A stretch of 64,000 nt of DNA from Halpernia humi. Lineage in GTDB: Bacteria; Bacteroidota; Bacteroidia; Flavobacteriales; Weeksellaceae. Below the pieces are notes generated by a model, which searched no databases, was not told the DNA's origin, and worked only from the letters and a program-made list of their open reading frames with translations. Where the stretch lies: assembly GCF_900108025.1 (NCBI RefSeq), contig NZ_FNUS01000001.1:806001-870000 (forward strand). The letters are read 5' to 3'. The number at the start of each line of letters is the position of its first letter. Position 1 is the stretch's first letter. A program made the position numbers and the translations under genes. Positions 8,851 to 17,410 of the stretch are shown here, piece after piece.

Positions 8851-9531
8851 CTATTTTAATTTTGGGGTAGGAATTTTGGATTTAGTAGAATCTATTTTCG
8901 TTGAATCTTTCAAAAGATTTCTCGATTTTACAACAGAATCAGTTTTAGTTTTTTTTAGATTTTTAAACGATTTTTTACCAAATATAAGTTCAGGGTTTTG
9001 TGTTCCTAAATAAATAATTGCCGTTACAGGAATTATTAAAAGTAGCCACCAAAACGGATTTCGACTGGTTTTATATTCATTTTCAAGACTTTTACCAAGA
9101 GCAGATTTTCTATTTTTCAGTTCACTTAAATTCAATTCTTCCAATCCGAAATTTTCTGGGCTTTCTGTAGAAAAATGTTTGCCTTTAAAAATAAAATTTC
9201 CCTCATCATTAAAATAAAAAGTACCGAGATCAGGAATTTCTAAAACTATTTTATTCTGTAACGTGAATTTCCAATAATTGACTAATTCTGCTATTTCGGC
9301 ATAACTTTCATTAATATCTATATTTTTTTCTTTTGCAACAAATTGTATGAAATTTTCGTCTTTTAAATTAAAATCTTCAGTAAAGAAAAACTCTTTTGCA
9401 GGCGGCAAAAGCGCGGCTAATCTTTCGTCATAAAAAGCAGGTACATTTTTTTGCTGAAAAATTCCAAAACCTGGAATTTTTACTTCTGTTTTTATTGATA
9501 AATACTTTAAGATTAAATCCGTCATCTTCAT
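8851..9531 (-). CDS. HU-CCDC81-like domain protein with membrane anchor
   Basis: Protein of 226 aa resembling the bacterial HU-CCDC81 family: two short HU/IHF-like domains (about residues 1-75 and 76-120, with the repeated pattern VKIPGFGIF and LEIPDLGTFYF), a charged linker, one membrane segment (about 160-177, WWLLLIIPVTAIIYLG) and a Ser/Lys/Thr-rich tail. Family relatives often end in a SPOR domain, which is missing here. Because the HU-like part precedes a single anchor it is predicted cytoplasmic. Whether it binds DNA is unknown. It is first in a three-gene run with the thioesterase and dehydrogenase; an alternative start at Met3 (9525) cannot be excluded. Confidence 0.75.
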   Translation of the reverse strand: MKMTDLILKYLSIKTEVKIPGFGIFQQKNVPAFYDERLAALLPPAKEFFFTEDFNLKDENFIQFVAKEKNIDINESYAEIAELVNYWKFTLQNKIVLEIPDLGTFYFNDEGNFIFKGKHFSTESPENFGLEELNLSELKNRKSALGKSLENEYKTSRNPFWWLLLIIPVTAIIYLGTQNPELIFGKKSFKNLKKTKTDSVVKSRNLLKDSTKIDSTKSKIPTPKLK

Positions 9532-9539
9532 AGTTTCAG

Positions 9540-9547
9540 CAAATTTA
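9540..9547 (-). promoter_or_regulatory. Bacteroidetes -7 promoter box
   Basis: Minus-strand TAAATTTG matches the TAnnTTTG -7 element used by the Bacteroidota primary sigma factor. It ends 8 bases before the ATG of the HU-like gene, implying a very short leader. Confidence 0.5.
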
Positions 9548-9561
9548 AGGTAATTTTAAAC

Positions 9562-9590
9562 AAAAAAAAAGACTGCGCGATGCAGTCTTA
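9562..9590 (-). terminator. Rho-independent terminator of the T9SS protein gene
   Basis: Minus-strand hairpin AAGACTGC / GCAGTCTT (8-bp perfect stem, 5-base loop at 9577-9581) followed by a run of nine T on that strand. It sits 22 bases past the stop of the 226-aa secreted protein gene. Confidence 0.85.
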
Positions 9591-9611
9591 AGTATTTCTA
9601 AAAGAAAAATC

Positions 9612-10292
9612 TTATTTTATAAATTTCACTACTTCGGTTTGGCTACCGTTAGAAATTTTTACCATATAAGTTCCTCTTTGTTTTACATTAAGGTCTATAG
9701 ACGAATCTGAAGATTTCACTTGTGATTTATTTACCACTTTTCCAGACATATCATAAACCGTAATATCTAAATTACCCGCTTGCTTAGTGTAAAGTTTCCC
9801 ACCTGCAACAAAGGATTTATTTTTAGCAGAAACCAAATCACTCACACCTAAAGTAGAAATGGTAACTGGGCTCCATCCAGTTGCATGCGCGCCATCTGTT
9901 GTAGCGAAACCTCCAGATGTAGGGTTTTGATAATAGCCGCCAGTACCATTAGAAGTATTGTAAATAAAATTAATATTATTTACAGTAGTTCCTGTAGAAA
10001 AAATTGTAGCTAAATCTACTGATACAGAAAAATTACCACTACCATCATCTACCATCGCCGTGCCTGGCCAACCACCCAAAACATTTGTGCTAGAAGAACC
10101 GTTTGGTGTTGTGTCTGCAACATCTGTATACGCATATAAGTTTACTGGTGAAGAAGTCCAATCTGTACCTCCTGAACCATCTACTCTACAAGTAAATGTA
10201 ACAGTATTCCCAGAAACCGACACATTCATTTGCTGTGCAAACATCAAAATGCTACTTGTAAGCATTAAGAAAGAAAATAAAAGTTTTTTCAT
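9612..10292 (-). CDS. Secreted T9SS cargo with CBM26-like module
   Basis: Secreted protein of 226 aa. A Sec signal peptide (residues 1-19, ending MFAQQ) precedes an approximately 110-residue beta-rich module with aromatic and loop features of starch-binding modules (VNLYAYTD, GGWPGTAMVDDG, INFIYNTSNGTGGYY). A type A T9SS C-terminal domain follows from about residue 150: GKLYTKQAGNLDITVYDMSG, GTYMVKI and the ending VVKFIK. It should cross the outer membrane by type IX secretion and be anchored or released. No catalytic domain is present, so it is a carbohydrate-binding candidate with no attached enzyme. The glycan specificity is inferred from resemblance only. Confidence 0.8.
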   Translation of the reverse strand: MKKLLFSFLMLTSSILMFAQQMNVSVSGNTVTFTCRVDGSGGTDWTSSPVNLYAYTDVADTTPNGSSSTNVLGGWPGTAMVDDGSGNFSVSVDLATIFSTGTTVNNINFIYNTSNGTGGYYQNPTSGGFATTDGAHATGWSPVTISTLGVSDLVSAKNKSFVAGGKLYTKQAGNLDITVYDMSGKVVNKSQVKSSDSSIDLNVKQRGTYMVKISNGSQTEVVKFIK

Positions 10293-10320
10293 CGTAATAA
10301 ATTTTAGTTAAGATTAATTA

Positions 10321-10328
10321 CAAATATA
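10321..10328 (-). promoter_or_regulatory. Bacteroidetes -7 promoter box
   Basis: Minus-strand TATATTTG fits TAnnTTTG, 28 bases upstream of the ATG of the T9SS cargo gene. Confidence 0.5.
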
Positions 10329-10354
10329 TTAATTTTTCATTACGAAAATGTAAA

Positions 10355-12466
10355 TTATTTAAAAAATTTCCACGAAACACCGATGGATACTATTGTCCCA
10401 GATTGAGAAAAATAATAAGGGCCGTCATAAACAAAGCCATTATTCACATATTTTTTATTAAATAAATTATTAACTAAAAGTTTAAATGTAAAATCATTTC
10501 TATTAATTTTTAATTGATAATTTGCTAAAAAATCTGCAACAACATAATCCTTTAATTGATACAATTTATTCTCCGTATTATCCAAATATTGCTTCCCGAC
10601 ATATTGACTCTGAATTTTTAAATTAAAATTTTGTATCGGCGAATACTGCAAACTTAAATTAGAAATTATATCTGGCGATAGAGAAATAGAAGTGGTTCCG
10701 AGGTTTTGTAAATTATTTTCGGAAATAAAATTTTTATTTTTATTTTGGCTAAAAGTGGCATTTCCGGCCAACAGAAACTTTCTAGATAAAGGAATTATTG
10801 TTGCAATTTCGATTCCCGCACGATAACTTTTGCCAGAATTCACGCGGATAAATTCGCCAACGTTATTTATTTGCCCGTTATATACCAACTGATTTTCGTA
10901 ATTCATAAAATATACATTGGCCGTAAGAGAAGCATTTCCTAATTTTTTTTCTAAACCCGCTTCAAAATCATGGAGTTTTTCGGCTTGCGTTTCTGGGTTC
11001 GAAAATAAATCATCGCGGTTGGGTTCGCGGTGTGCATGGGCATAAGAAAAGAATAATTTTCCGCCAATTATTTTATAATTAATACCAAATTTGGGGTTAA
11101 AGAACAGCCAGTTTTTATCTAAATTCACACCTTCATCGTCGCCTTGTTGAATAATTTTTGTAGAATAACCAATATTTCTGACTTGTAAATCGCCAAAAAA
11201 TTCAAAATTATTGACTTTAACTAAAGCTTTTGCGAAACCTGAAATTTCATTTTTTAAAGACGTATTTCTATAATATTCAAACGCATTAATTTCAGGAAAC
11301 TGAACGCCAGAAACATTTCCAAAATGCCGCCCAAAATATTGATTGGCAACCACACCAAAATTTACATCTAGATTATTAAATTTACCATACAACGTAGAAA
11401 CTGCGCCATAAAAATCGTTATTCAACCATTTTTTTCGCGTGAAATCTGTGTTTGCAACTTCTGTATTATTAACGAAAATATTGGGCAAATTATAGGTAGA
11501 AAATTTTGCATCTTGCTTATAATTGTCGTAGTAACCTTGTCCTTTTGTATAATGAAACGTAGTTTCAAGATTCCAATTTTTATTTAAAATTTGTTCCCAC
11601 AATAATTGATAGTGGTTTTGTTTATAATTATCGGTTTCATTATTATAAAAGCCAATAATTTTAGAAAAAGTGGGATCATAAATAGCGCCAGAAATATTAA
11701 ATTTCGGGTTTGTCAGCCAGGTTTCACGATCAATTCCGTTCCAAGCTTGGTAAGTTTTTTCTTTTCCGCCAAAAGTTAGAAAACGTAATTTTGTTTTTTT
11801 GGCTTCATACAGAGCGGTAAATTGGTAAGAATCTAAATCTGAAAAAGCACGATCGACGTAGCCGTCGGAATGGATTTTGGAGTAGCGCGCAAAAAGCGAT
11901 AGTTTATTATTTAAGAACTTTCCAGAACCGATTTCAGCGGCATATTTTTGGGTATTAAAAGAGCCGAAACTCGCATCAGATTTCAAATAAAATTTTTCTG
12001 AAGGATCTTTCGTAAGAACATTCACACTCGCTCCGAAAGCTGAAACGCCGTTACTAGAAGTTCCCACGCCGCGTTGAATAATAATATTGGAAGCAGAACT
12101 CGCCAAATCTGGCACATCTACAAAATAAGTTCCTTGGCTTTCAGAATCGTTATAAGGAACGCCGTTTAGCATTACATTTATAGAACTTCCACCAACGCCT
12201 CGAATTCTAAAACCTGTGTATCCAACGCCATTTCCTGCATCTGAAGTAGATAAAACCGAGGTTTGATTTTTAAGTAAAATCGGCAAATCTTGCCCGAGAT
12301 TTCTATCGCCCAAATCTTTCTCAACATTGATGATGTCTTTTGAAACAGGCAATCTTCTGGTAAAATTTACGGACTCAATCTCTTTCACATTCAGAGAATC
12401 TTGTGGCTTTTTTTGTGCAAAAATAATGGGACCTGCACAAAGTCCTAAAATAAAAAATCCTTTCAT
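10355..12466 (-). CDS. TonB-dependent receptor, probable thiamine or precursor uptake
   Basis: Outer-membrane TonB-dependent receptor of 703 aa. After a signal peptide (to about residue 17, ending IFAQKK) comes a TonB-box-like segment (KEIESVNFTR), a plug domain (about 45-150: LPILLKNQTSVLSTSDAGN, FRIRGVGGSSINVMLNGVP) and a 22-strand barrel ending in the aromatic residue of VSWKFFK. The carboxypeptidase-regulatory extension and SusD partner of glycan systems are absent, which favours a small-molecule receptor. Its long leader contains a TPP aptamer, so the probable ligand is thiamine, thiamine phosphate or a precursor. This is inference from regulation; no thiamine inner-membrane transporter gene is in the window. 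Confidence 0.88.
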   Translation of the reverse strand: MKGFFILGLCAGPIIFAQKKPQDSLNVKEIESVNFTRRLPVSKDIINVEKDLGDRNLGQDLPILLKNQTSVLSTSDAGNGVGYTGFRIRGVGGSSINVMLNGVPYNDSESQGTYFVDVPDLASSASNIIIQRGVGTSSNGVSAFGASVNVLTKDPSEKFYLKSDASFGSFNTQKYAAEIGSGKFLNNKLSLFARYSKIHSDGYVDRAFSDLDSYQFTALYEAKKTKLRFLTFGGKEKTYQAWNGIDRETWLTNPKFNISGAIYDPTFSKIIGFYNNETDNYKQNHYQLLWEQILNKNWNLETTFHYTKGQGYYDNYKQDAKFSTYNLPNIFVNNTEVANTDFTRKKWLNNDFYGAVSTLYGKFNNLDVNFGVVANQYFGRHFGNVSGVQFPEINAFEYYRNTSLKNEISGFAKALVKVNNFEFFGDLQVRNIGYSTKIIQQGDDEGVNLDKNWLFFNPKFGINYKIIGGKLFFSYAHAHREPNRDDLFSNPETQAEKLHDFEAGLEKKLGNASLTANVYFMNYENQLVYNGQINNVGEFIRVNSGKSYRAGIEIATIIPLSRKFLLAGNATFSQNKNKNFISENNLQNLGTTSISLSPDIISNLSLQYSPIQNFNLKIQSQYVGKQYLDNTENKLYQLKDYVVADFLANYQLKINRNDFTFKLLVNNLFNKKYVNNGFVYDGPYYFSQSGTIVSIGVSWKFFK

Positions 12467-12544
12467 TCTTTTAATTTTTTTAAAATAAATTATTAGAATA
12501 AAAGGGGAAATAATAAGATACGGTCACCAAAATAGTTTGGTGTT

Positions 12545-12613
12545 TTTCCCTAAACAGCATTACCTGTTCTAGGTTCTTTGGGTATCATCTCAGCCTTTCA
12601 CAGCACCCCTTTT
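12545..12613 (-). promoter_or_regulatory. TPP (THI-box) riboswitch
   Basis: Reading the minus strand from 12613, the aptamer core is recognisable: GGGGT (12605-12609) pairs with ACCC (12580-12583) as P2, with CTGAGAT (12587-12593) between them. CCTA (12570-12573) pairs with TAGG (12549-12552) as P4, and AACAG (12564-12568) with CTGTT (12553-12557) as P5, around the conserved GTAATG loop (12558-12563). The closing stem P1 is not evident. It precedes only the TonB-dependent receptor, with about 80 bases to the ATG. A second hairpin CACCAAA/TTTGGTG (12525-12542) follows and may belong to the expression platform. High TPP should lower expression. Confidence 0.9.
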
Positions 12614-12622
12614 TTCTTGATG

Positions 12623-12630
12623 CAAAGATA
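12623..12630 (-). promoter_or_regulatory. Bacteroidetes -7 promoter box of the TPP-regulated receptor
   Basis: Minus-strand TATCTTTG matches TAnnTTTG. A start point a few bases downstream would place the 5' end of the RNA right at the beginning of the aptamer. Confidence 0.6.
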
Positions 12631-12670
12631 AAAAAATATTGAATATTAAGTTTAAAATCTTGATTTTTTT

Positions 12671-12757
12671 TTGGGCGCCAAATTTCCTCGTTCCGTTCCC
12701 AATCTTTTTTGCTTCACTTCGTTCAGCAAAAAAGGATTTCCACTCAACTCGGGGCGC
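12671..12757. repeat. Structured intergenic repeat, copy A
   Basis: An 87-bp element bounded by GGGCGCC (12673-12679) and GGGGCGC (12751-12757). In its centre is a hairpin AATCTTTTTTGCT (12701-12713) / AGCAAAAAAGGATT (12725-12738), perfect except for one extra G. Flanks read GTTCCCAATC on the left and GGATTTCCACTCAACTCGG on the right. A second element with the same order of blocks lies at 63169-63302. It occupies the gap between the receptor leader and the small membrane protein gene. Confidence 0.6.
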
Positions 12758-12764
12758 AAATTAT

Positions 12765-13061
12765 TTAGAAAAAGAAAATTTTAAAAAAATCTGAAAAGAA
12801 GATGCAGTAGAAATAAATTAATACAATTAAAAAAATTGCAGTTACTTTTATGAGTTTAGAAGATTTAAAAAAGTACGAAAATAATAATACATGAATTAGC
12901 GCTAATGAATAATAAATATAATTTGGGAGATTTCCATACTTTTCATTAAACCCATCTAATCCGGCTCCTGAACCAGTAATTCCAATAACAATGGTGAAAG
13001 ATTCAAAAAAATACAACAAATAAGCAAACAGTAAATTGAGTAAAATAATTAAAATTTTCAC
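12765..13061 (-). CDS. Small hypothetical membrane protein
   Basis: Unrecognised protein of 98 aa with three predicted membrane segments (about residues 3-28, 48-65 and 70-95), separated by a short Gly/Asn-rich loop (GITGSGAGLDGFNEKYGNLP). It starts 19 bases after the stop of the WG-repeat gene and is probably the last gene of the DUF2752 operon. Supported by membrane periodicity and operon spacing rather than by homology; no function can be proposed. Its stop is only 7 bases from repeat copy A. Confidence 0.6.
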   Translation of the reverse strand: MKILIILLNLLFAYLLYFFESFTIVIGITGSGAGLDGFNEKYGNLPNYIYYSLALIHVLLFSYFFKSSKLIKVTAIFLIVLIYFYCIFFSDFFKIFFF

Positions 13062-13080
13062 AATTTTATTTAATTAAAAT

Positions 13081-13788
13081 TTAATAAGCCACATTATTCT
13101 CATCCACATAAAAATAATTTTTGCCGTCTAAACTTACTTCAAACATTTTACCAAGTTTCCAGGAGTAGTTCATTTTAATGTCGGCATAAATAAATGGTAT
13201 AACCACTTTTCCAGTTTTGGTAATCACGCCAAATTTATTATTGTAAACCGCTACAATCATCGGGTTATCAATATCATCGCCTTCCATCACGTGCAATCTC
13301 TGATATTGCGGATAAATTACAAAATCGCGATAATCTGCCTCATTGATGATGTCTTTATCTACCAAACCATAAAAGCCTTTCATCACATAGGCTTGGTATT
13401 TTTGCGCTTTGTACGGTGTAGTACATTTTGCTAAATCTTTTTTATCATATTTATAAACTATTTTTCCGCTTTTATTGATGCGATAGGCAATTTCGTTTAA
13501 CTCAACTGTGGCAAAATCTTTAGTTCCATATTTTTTCGCATTTGGGTTTGAAGAATTTAGCAGATTGCAATCAGGATTAAAAAACATAGCTATATGAAAC
13601 TTTGGCGCAATCACAAAATCACGGTTGTGATTCACGTAGCCTACTTTGCCATTAATTTTTTGCGGAATTAAATCGGGGATTTTATTTACCAAAACAGAAT
13701 CTGACGTTGAATTGGTCATCTGCGCAGAATAAAATAGCGCAGAAAAAAGGGAAAAGATTAATAAAAATCTATTTATAAACGTTTTCAT
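13081..13788 (-). CDS. WG-repeat-containing secreted protein
   Basis: Protein of 235 aa with a Sec signal peptide (residues 1-22, ending FYSAQ). Repeats of the WG type are visible: GKVGYVNHNRDFVIAPKF near residue 45 and KFGVITKTGKVVIPFIYADI near residue 185, with a degenerate copy between them (GFYGLVDKDI). WG repeats form small beta units of unknown binding function. It lies between the DUF2752 gene (19-base gap) and the 98-aa membrane protein gene (19-base gap), so the three are probably one transcript. Confidence 0.75.
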   Translation of the reverse strand: MKTFINRFLLIFSLFSALFYSAQMTNSTSDSVLVNKIPDLIPQKINGKVGYVNHNRDFVIAPKFHIAMFFNPDCNLLNSSNPNAKKYGTKDFATVELNEIAYRINKSGKIVYKYDKKDLAKCTTPYKAQKYQAYVMKGFYGLVDKDIINEADYRDFVIYPQYQRLHVMEGDDIDNPMIVAVYNNKFGVITKTGKVVIPFIYADIKMNYSWKLGKMFEVSLDGKNYFYVDENNVAY

Positions 13789-13807
13789 AACAAATCAAAA
13801 ATAAGCA

Positions 13808-14185
13808 TTATAAATTTCGTAAAATAAAAAACAAAATAATGATTGCCACAACCATATAAATGGCAGTTTTGCCAAAAAGTAATTTTCGGGTTTTAGGATA
13901 TCTGTTTTTTAAACCAAACCATTCAAATAAAATTCCCACAAAAACGTAAGGAATTGCTAGCACAAACAAGAGATTGTAGGAAAAAGCCCTATAAATATCG
14001 CCGTGCAAAAGCGCATGCAAAGCACGCTGACTGCCGCAACCAGGGCAATCTAAACCGCTTAATGTTTTAAATGGGCATTTTATGAAATAAGAATTTGAGA
14101 GTGGATTTGCAAAATAATAAAAGCCTAAACCACCCAAAATAAAAACGAAAAACAAAATGGAATTAATATTTTTCTTAAACCACAT
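13808..14185 (-). CDS. DUF2752 membrane protein
   Basis: Protein of 125 aa with three or four membrane segments and the DUF2752 signature: CPFKTLSGLDCPGCGSQRA, then HALLHGDIYRAFSYN. The family's cysteine pair in CPGCG is retained. No biochemical role is established for the family. First gene of a minus-strand trio with the WG-repeat protein and the 98-aa membrane protein. The 188-bp upstream gap, shared with the divergent 102-aa gene, shows no clear minus-strand -7 box. Confidence 0.85.
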   Translation of the reverse strand: MWFKKNINSILFFVFILGGLGFYYFANPLSNSYFIKCPFKTLSGLDCPGCGSQRALHALLHGDIYRAFSYNLLFVLAIPYVFVGILFEWFGLKNRYPKTRKLLFGKTAIYMVVAIIILFFILRNL

Positions 14186-14349
14186 TTCAATTAATAATTA
14201 CTTTTTTGAGTAAATATATCATTTTTATACCAAAAAGGTAAATTTTCAACTTTGTCTATAGATTGTTTTTAAAATAAATTAATGGTTTTTAAAAATTGTA
14301 ATTTTTTGATTTGAAATTTTACTAGTTAAAAAAAATTGAGGATATTTAA

Positions 14350-14357
14350 TAATTTTG
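14350..14357 (+). promoter_or_regulatory. Bacteroidetes -7 promoter box
   Basis: TAATTTTG fits TAnnTTTG and lies 16 bases upstream of the ATG of the 102-aa gene. Confidence 0.5.
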
Positions 14358-14373
14358 TATAAATCTTTGAAGC

Positions 14374-14682
14374 ATGAAATCTACACGAGAACTTTTTAAA
14401 AATAAGCCATCACTCCTTGAAGAGCCAGAAGTGATCGACCTTTTGGAATATTGTGAGGAATTAGAAAGTGAAATTGTAGAATTTAAATTTCAAAAAAAAA
14501 ATAATAAGGAACTTGTAATGCTGGATATGCTTCAGGAAGTGATAAAAGGCTGCAATGCCTTAGAAAAAGAGCAAATGGAACACGAGCGCTTTGGCTACGA
14601 AGCTCCGCAATATCAAGAATCAATTTTAAATCTTAAGCGATATATTTTGGATCGTTGTAGAGATGAAAAAATTTATCTTTGA
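14374..14682 (+). CDS. Conserved hypothetical protein, 102 aa
   Basis: Small soluble, highly charged protein without signal peptide or membrane segment, predicted largely alpha-helical (LLEYCEELESEIVEF, then EVIKGCNALEKEQMEHER). I do not recognise a named family. A -7 box immediately upstream, good coding composition and a clean single-gene position support it as real. It is monocistronic, between the divergent DUF2752 operon and aconitase. Confidence 0.65.
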   Translation: MKSTRELFKNKPSLLEEPEVIDLLEYCEELESEIVEFKFQKKNNKELVMLDMLQEVIKGCNALEKEQMEHERFGYEAPQYQESILNLKRYILDRCRDEKIYL

Positions 14683-15052
14683 AGGGTTTTTTTAAATTTA
14701 AGTTCAATCTACAGGTTTATTTGTGTGCAATATTCAATTTAATAGGCGATTTTTATAATTGGATTATGCTTCACAATAAAATTTACAGAATTTGCAATAA
14801 AACAAAGTTTAATTGCTTTTTTGTGCAACTCTAGTGTTTTATTAATCATAGATTTTTTTTAATCATTTTGCATTTATCTAAAATTTATTTGTTAGGAATA
14901 TGTTTATTTTGATTTTCTACAACATTTTAATTCAGATGAATTTTTTATTAATCGAAATTTAGAACAATGTACTTTAAGTAAAATATAGATAAAAATAATT
15001 AACAAAATCATTAATCTAAATAAATTTATAATGATATCAATTTATAATTCCT
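14683..15052. other. AT-rich gap upstream of aconitase
   Basis: About 370 bases without an open frame worth calling. I see no tRNA, riboswitch core or strong hairpin, only oligo-A/T tracts and the aconitase promoter at its right end. Confidence 0.5.
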
Positions 15053-15060
15053 TAAATTTG
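15053..15060 (+). promoter_or_regulatory. Bacteroidetes -7 promoter box of aconitase
   Basis: TAAATTTG fits TAnnTTTG and lies 32 bases upstream of the aconitase ATG. Confidence 0.55.
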
Positions 15061-15092
15061 ACTCTTATAAATTTAAGATTAAAAAACAAGGT

Positions 15093-17369
15093 ATGACTTT
15101 CGACATTGACATGATTAAAAAAGTGTATGAGCGTTATCCAGAGCGTATTGCAGCCGCAAGAAACGCCGTAGGAAAACCATTAACACTTGCAGAAAAAATT
15201 CTTTATTCTCACCTTTGGGACGGAGCCGCAACGGAAAGTTTCGCTCGTGGAAATTCTTATGTAGATTTTGCACCAGACAGAGTTGCCATGCAAGATGCAA
15301 CAGCACAAATGGCTTTATTGCAATTTATGCAAGCTGGAAAAGCAAAAGTAGCAGTTCCTTCCACCGCTCACGCCGATCACTTGATACAAGCAAAAGTAGG
15401 CGCCGAAAAAGATTTACAAGAATCATTAAATAAGAACTCGGAAGTTTTTAATTTTTTAAGTTCAGTTTGTGATAAATACGGCATCGGTTTTTGGAAACCG
15501 GGCGCAGGAATTATCCACCAAGTAGTTTTAGAAAACTATGCATTTCCAGGCGGAATGATGATTGGAACTGACTCTCACACAGTAAATGCAGGTGGTTTGG
15601 GAATGGTTGCCATCGGTGTTGGTGGCGCGGATGCAGTTGATGTAATGGCTGGAATGCCTTGGGAATTAAAAATGCCTAAACTAATCGGAATAAAATTAAC
15701 AGGAAGACTAAATGGTTGGACTTCCGCTAAAGATATTATCTTAAAAGTAGCCGGAATTCTTACTGTAAAAGGCGGAACTGGGTGCATCGTAGAATATTTT
15801 GGTGAAGGTGCAATTTCACTTTCTGCAACTGGAAAAGGAACCATTTGTAATATGGGCGCAGAAATTGGCGCAACCACATCAACTTTTGGTTATGATGATT
15901 CTATGCGAAGATATCTTTCTGCAACAGGAAGACAAGATGTTGTAGATGCAGCAGATAAAATTGCAGAACATTTAACAGGTGATGCAGAAGTTTATGCCAA
16001 TCCAGAACAATATTTTGATGAAGTAATTGAAATTAATTTAGATGAATTAACACCTCATCTTAACGGTCCTTTTACACCAGATTTAGCGACACCAGTTGCA
16101 GAATTTAGAGAAAAAGCCTTGGCAAATGATTGGCCTATAAATATAGAATGGGCTTTAATTGGTTCTTGTACAAACTCTTCTTATGAAGATTTATCAAGAG
16201 CGGCTTCTGTAGTTGAAGACGCTGTTGCAAAAGGCGTAAAACCAAAAGCAATTTTAGGAATTAATCCTGGTTCTGAGCAAGTAAGATTTACAGCAGAAAG
16301 GGATGGATTTTTAGATTCTTTTAGAAAATTTGAAAACGCTAGAATTTTTACCAACGCTTGTGGACCTTGTATCGGACAATGGGACAGAGAAGGCGCAGAA
16401 AAAGGCGAGAAAAACTCGATTATTCACTCATTTAATAGAAATTTTGCTAAAAGAGCAGATGGAAATCCAAACACTAATGCTTTTGTAGCCTCACCAGAAA
16501 TGGTTGCAGCCATCGCAATTGCAGGAAGACTAGATTTTAACCCAATCACTGATACTTTAACCGCAGAAAATGGTGAACAAATAAAATTAAACGAACCATC
16601 AGGAAGCGAACTGCCGAGCAAAGGTTTCGCAGTTGGAGATAACGGTTTTCAAAAACCTTCCGAAGACGGATCTGGCGTGAAAATTATTGTAAATCCAGAT
16701 TCTGACCGTTTACAATTATTAACCCCTTTCGAACCTTGGGATGGAAAAAACATTACCAACGCTAAAGTTTTAATAAAAGCTTTTGGAAAATGTACAACAG
16801 ACCATATTTCTATGGCTGGACCTTGGTTAAAATACCGTGGACATTTAGATAATATTTCCAATAATATGTTGATTGGTGCCATAAACGCTTACAACATGGA
16901 AACCAATAAAGTTAAAAATGAATTAACCGGCGAATATGGCGAAGTGCCTGCAGTAGCAAGAGCGTACAAAGCAGCGGGCGTTCCAACAATTGTAGTTGGT
17001 GATCATAATTACGGCGAAGGTTCTTCCAGAGAACACGCCGCAATGGAACCTAGACATTTAGGAGTAAAAGCCGTTTTGGTTAAATCTTTTGCGAGAATTC
17101 ACGAAACGAATTTGAAAAAACAAGGAATGCTTGCTTTAACATTCGCGAACGAAGAAGATTATAACAAAATTCAAGAAGATGATGTTGTGAACTTTTTAGA
17201 TTTAGACCAATTTGCTCCAGGAAAAACTTTAAGTATTGAGTTTAAACATAAAGACGGAAGTTCTGATGTAGTTTTAACCAACCACACTTACAACGATGCA
17301 CAAATCGATTGGTACAAAGCAGGTTCTGCATTAAATTTAATTGCAGCGGAAGCGGCAAAAAACGCTTAA
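15093..17369 (+). CDS. acn: Aconitate hydratase
   Basis: TCA-cycle aconitase of 758 aa, the length of the mitochondrial-type enzyme common in Bacteroidota, interconverting citrate and isocitrate in the cytoplasm. The 4Fe-4S ligands are in [12 protein letters not shown] and [11 protein letters not shown] (one plus two Cys). The substrate-binding signatures [14 protein letters not shown] and [17 protein letters not shown] (swivel domain, with the catalytic Ser-Arg pair) are intact. It is preceded by a -7 box and followed by a strong terminator, so it is probably monocistronic. Confidence 0.97.
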   Translation: MTFDIDMIKKVYERYPERIAAARNAVGKPLTLAEKILYSHLWDGAATESFARGNSYVDFAPDRVAMQDATAQMALLQFMQAGKAKVAVPSTAHADHLIQAKVGAEKDLQESLNKNSEVFNFLSSVCDKYGIGFWKPGAGIIHQVVLENYAFPGGMMIGTDSHTVNAGGLGMVAIGVGGADAVDVMAGMPWELKMPKLIGIKLTGRLNGWTSAKDIILKVAGILTVKGGTGCIVEYFGEGAISLSATGKGTICNMGAEIGATTSTFGYDDSMRRYLSATGRQDVVDAADKIAEHLTGDAEVYANPEQYFDEVIEINLDELTPHLNGPFTPDLATPVAEFREKALANDWPINIEWALIGSCTNSSYEDLSRAASVVEDAVAKGVKPKAILGINPGSEQVRFTAERDGFLDSFRKFENARIFTNACGPCIGQWDREGAEKGEKNSIIHSFNRNFAKRADGNPNTNAFVASPEMVAAIAIAGRLDFNPITDTLTAENGEQIKLNEPSGSELPSKGFAVGDNGFQKPSEDGSGVKIIVNPDSDRLQLLTPFEPWDGKNITNAKVLIKAFGKCTTDHISMAGPWLKYRGHLDNISNNMLIGAINAYNMETNKVKNELTGEYGEVPAVARAYKAAGVPTIVVGDHNYGEGSSREHAAMEPRHLGVKAVLVKSFARIHETNLKKQGMLALTFANEEDYNKIQEDDVVNFLDLDQFAPGKTLSIEFKHKDGSSDVVLTNHTYNDAQIDWYKAGSALNLIAAEAAKNA

Positions 17370-17387
17370 TTTCCTCACCCTAAATTC

Positions 17388-17402
17388 CTCTCCAAAGGAG
17401 AG
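17388..17402. repeat. Short perfect palindrome CTCTCC-AAA-GGAGAG
   Basis: Six-base arms around AAA, 18 bases after the aconitase stop and 8 bases before the terminator hairpin. Closely related to the palindrome at 58924-58940. Confidence 0.6.
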
Positions 17403-17410
17403 CGGCTTTA

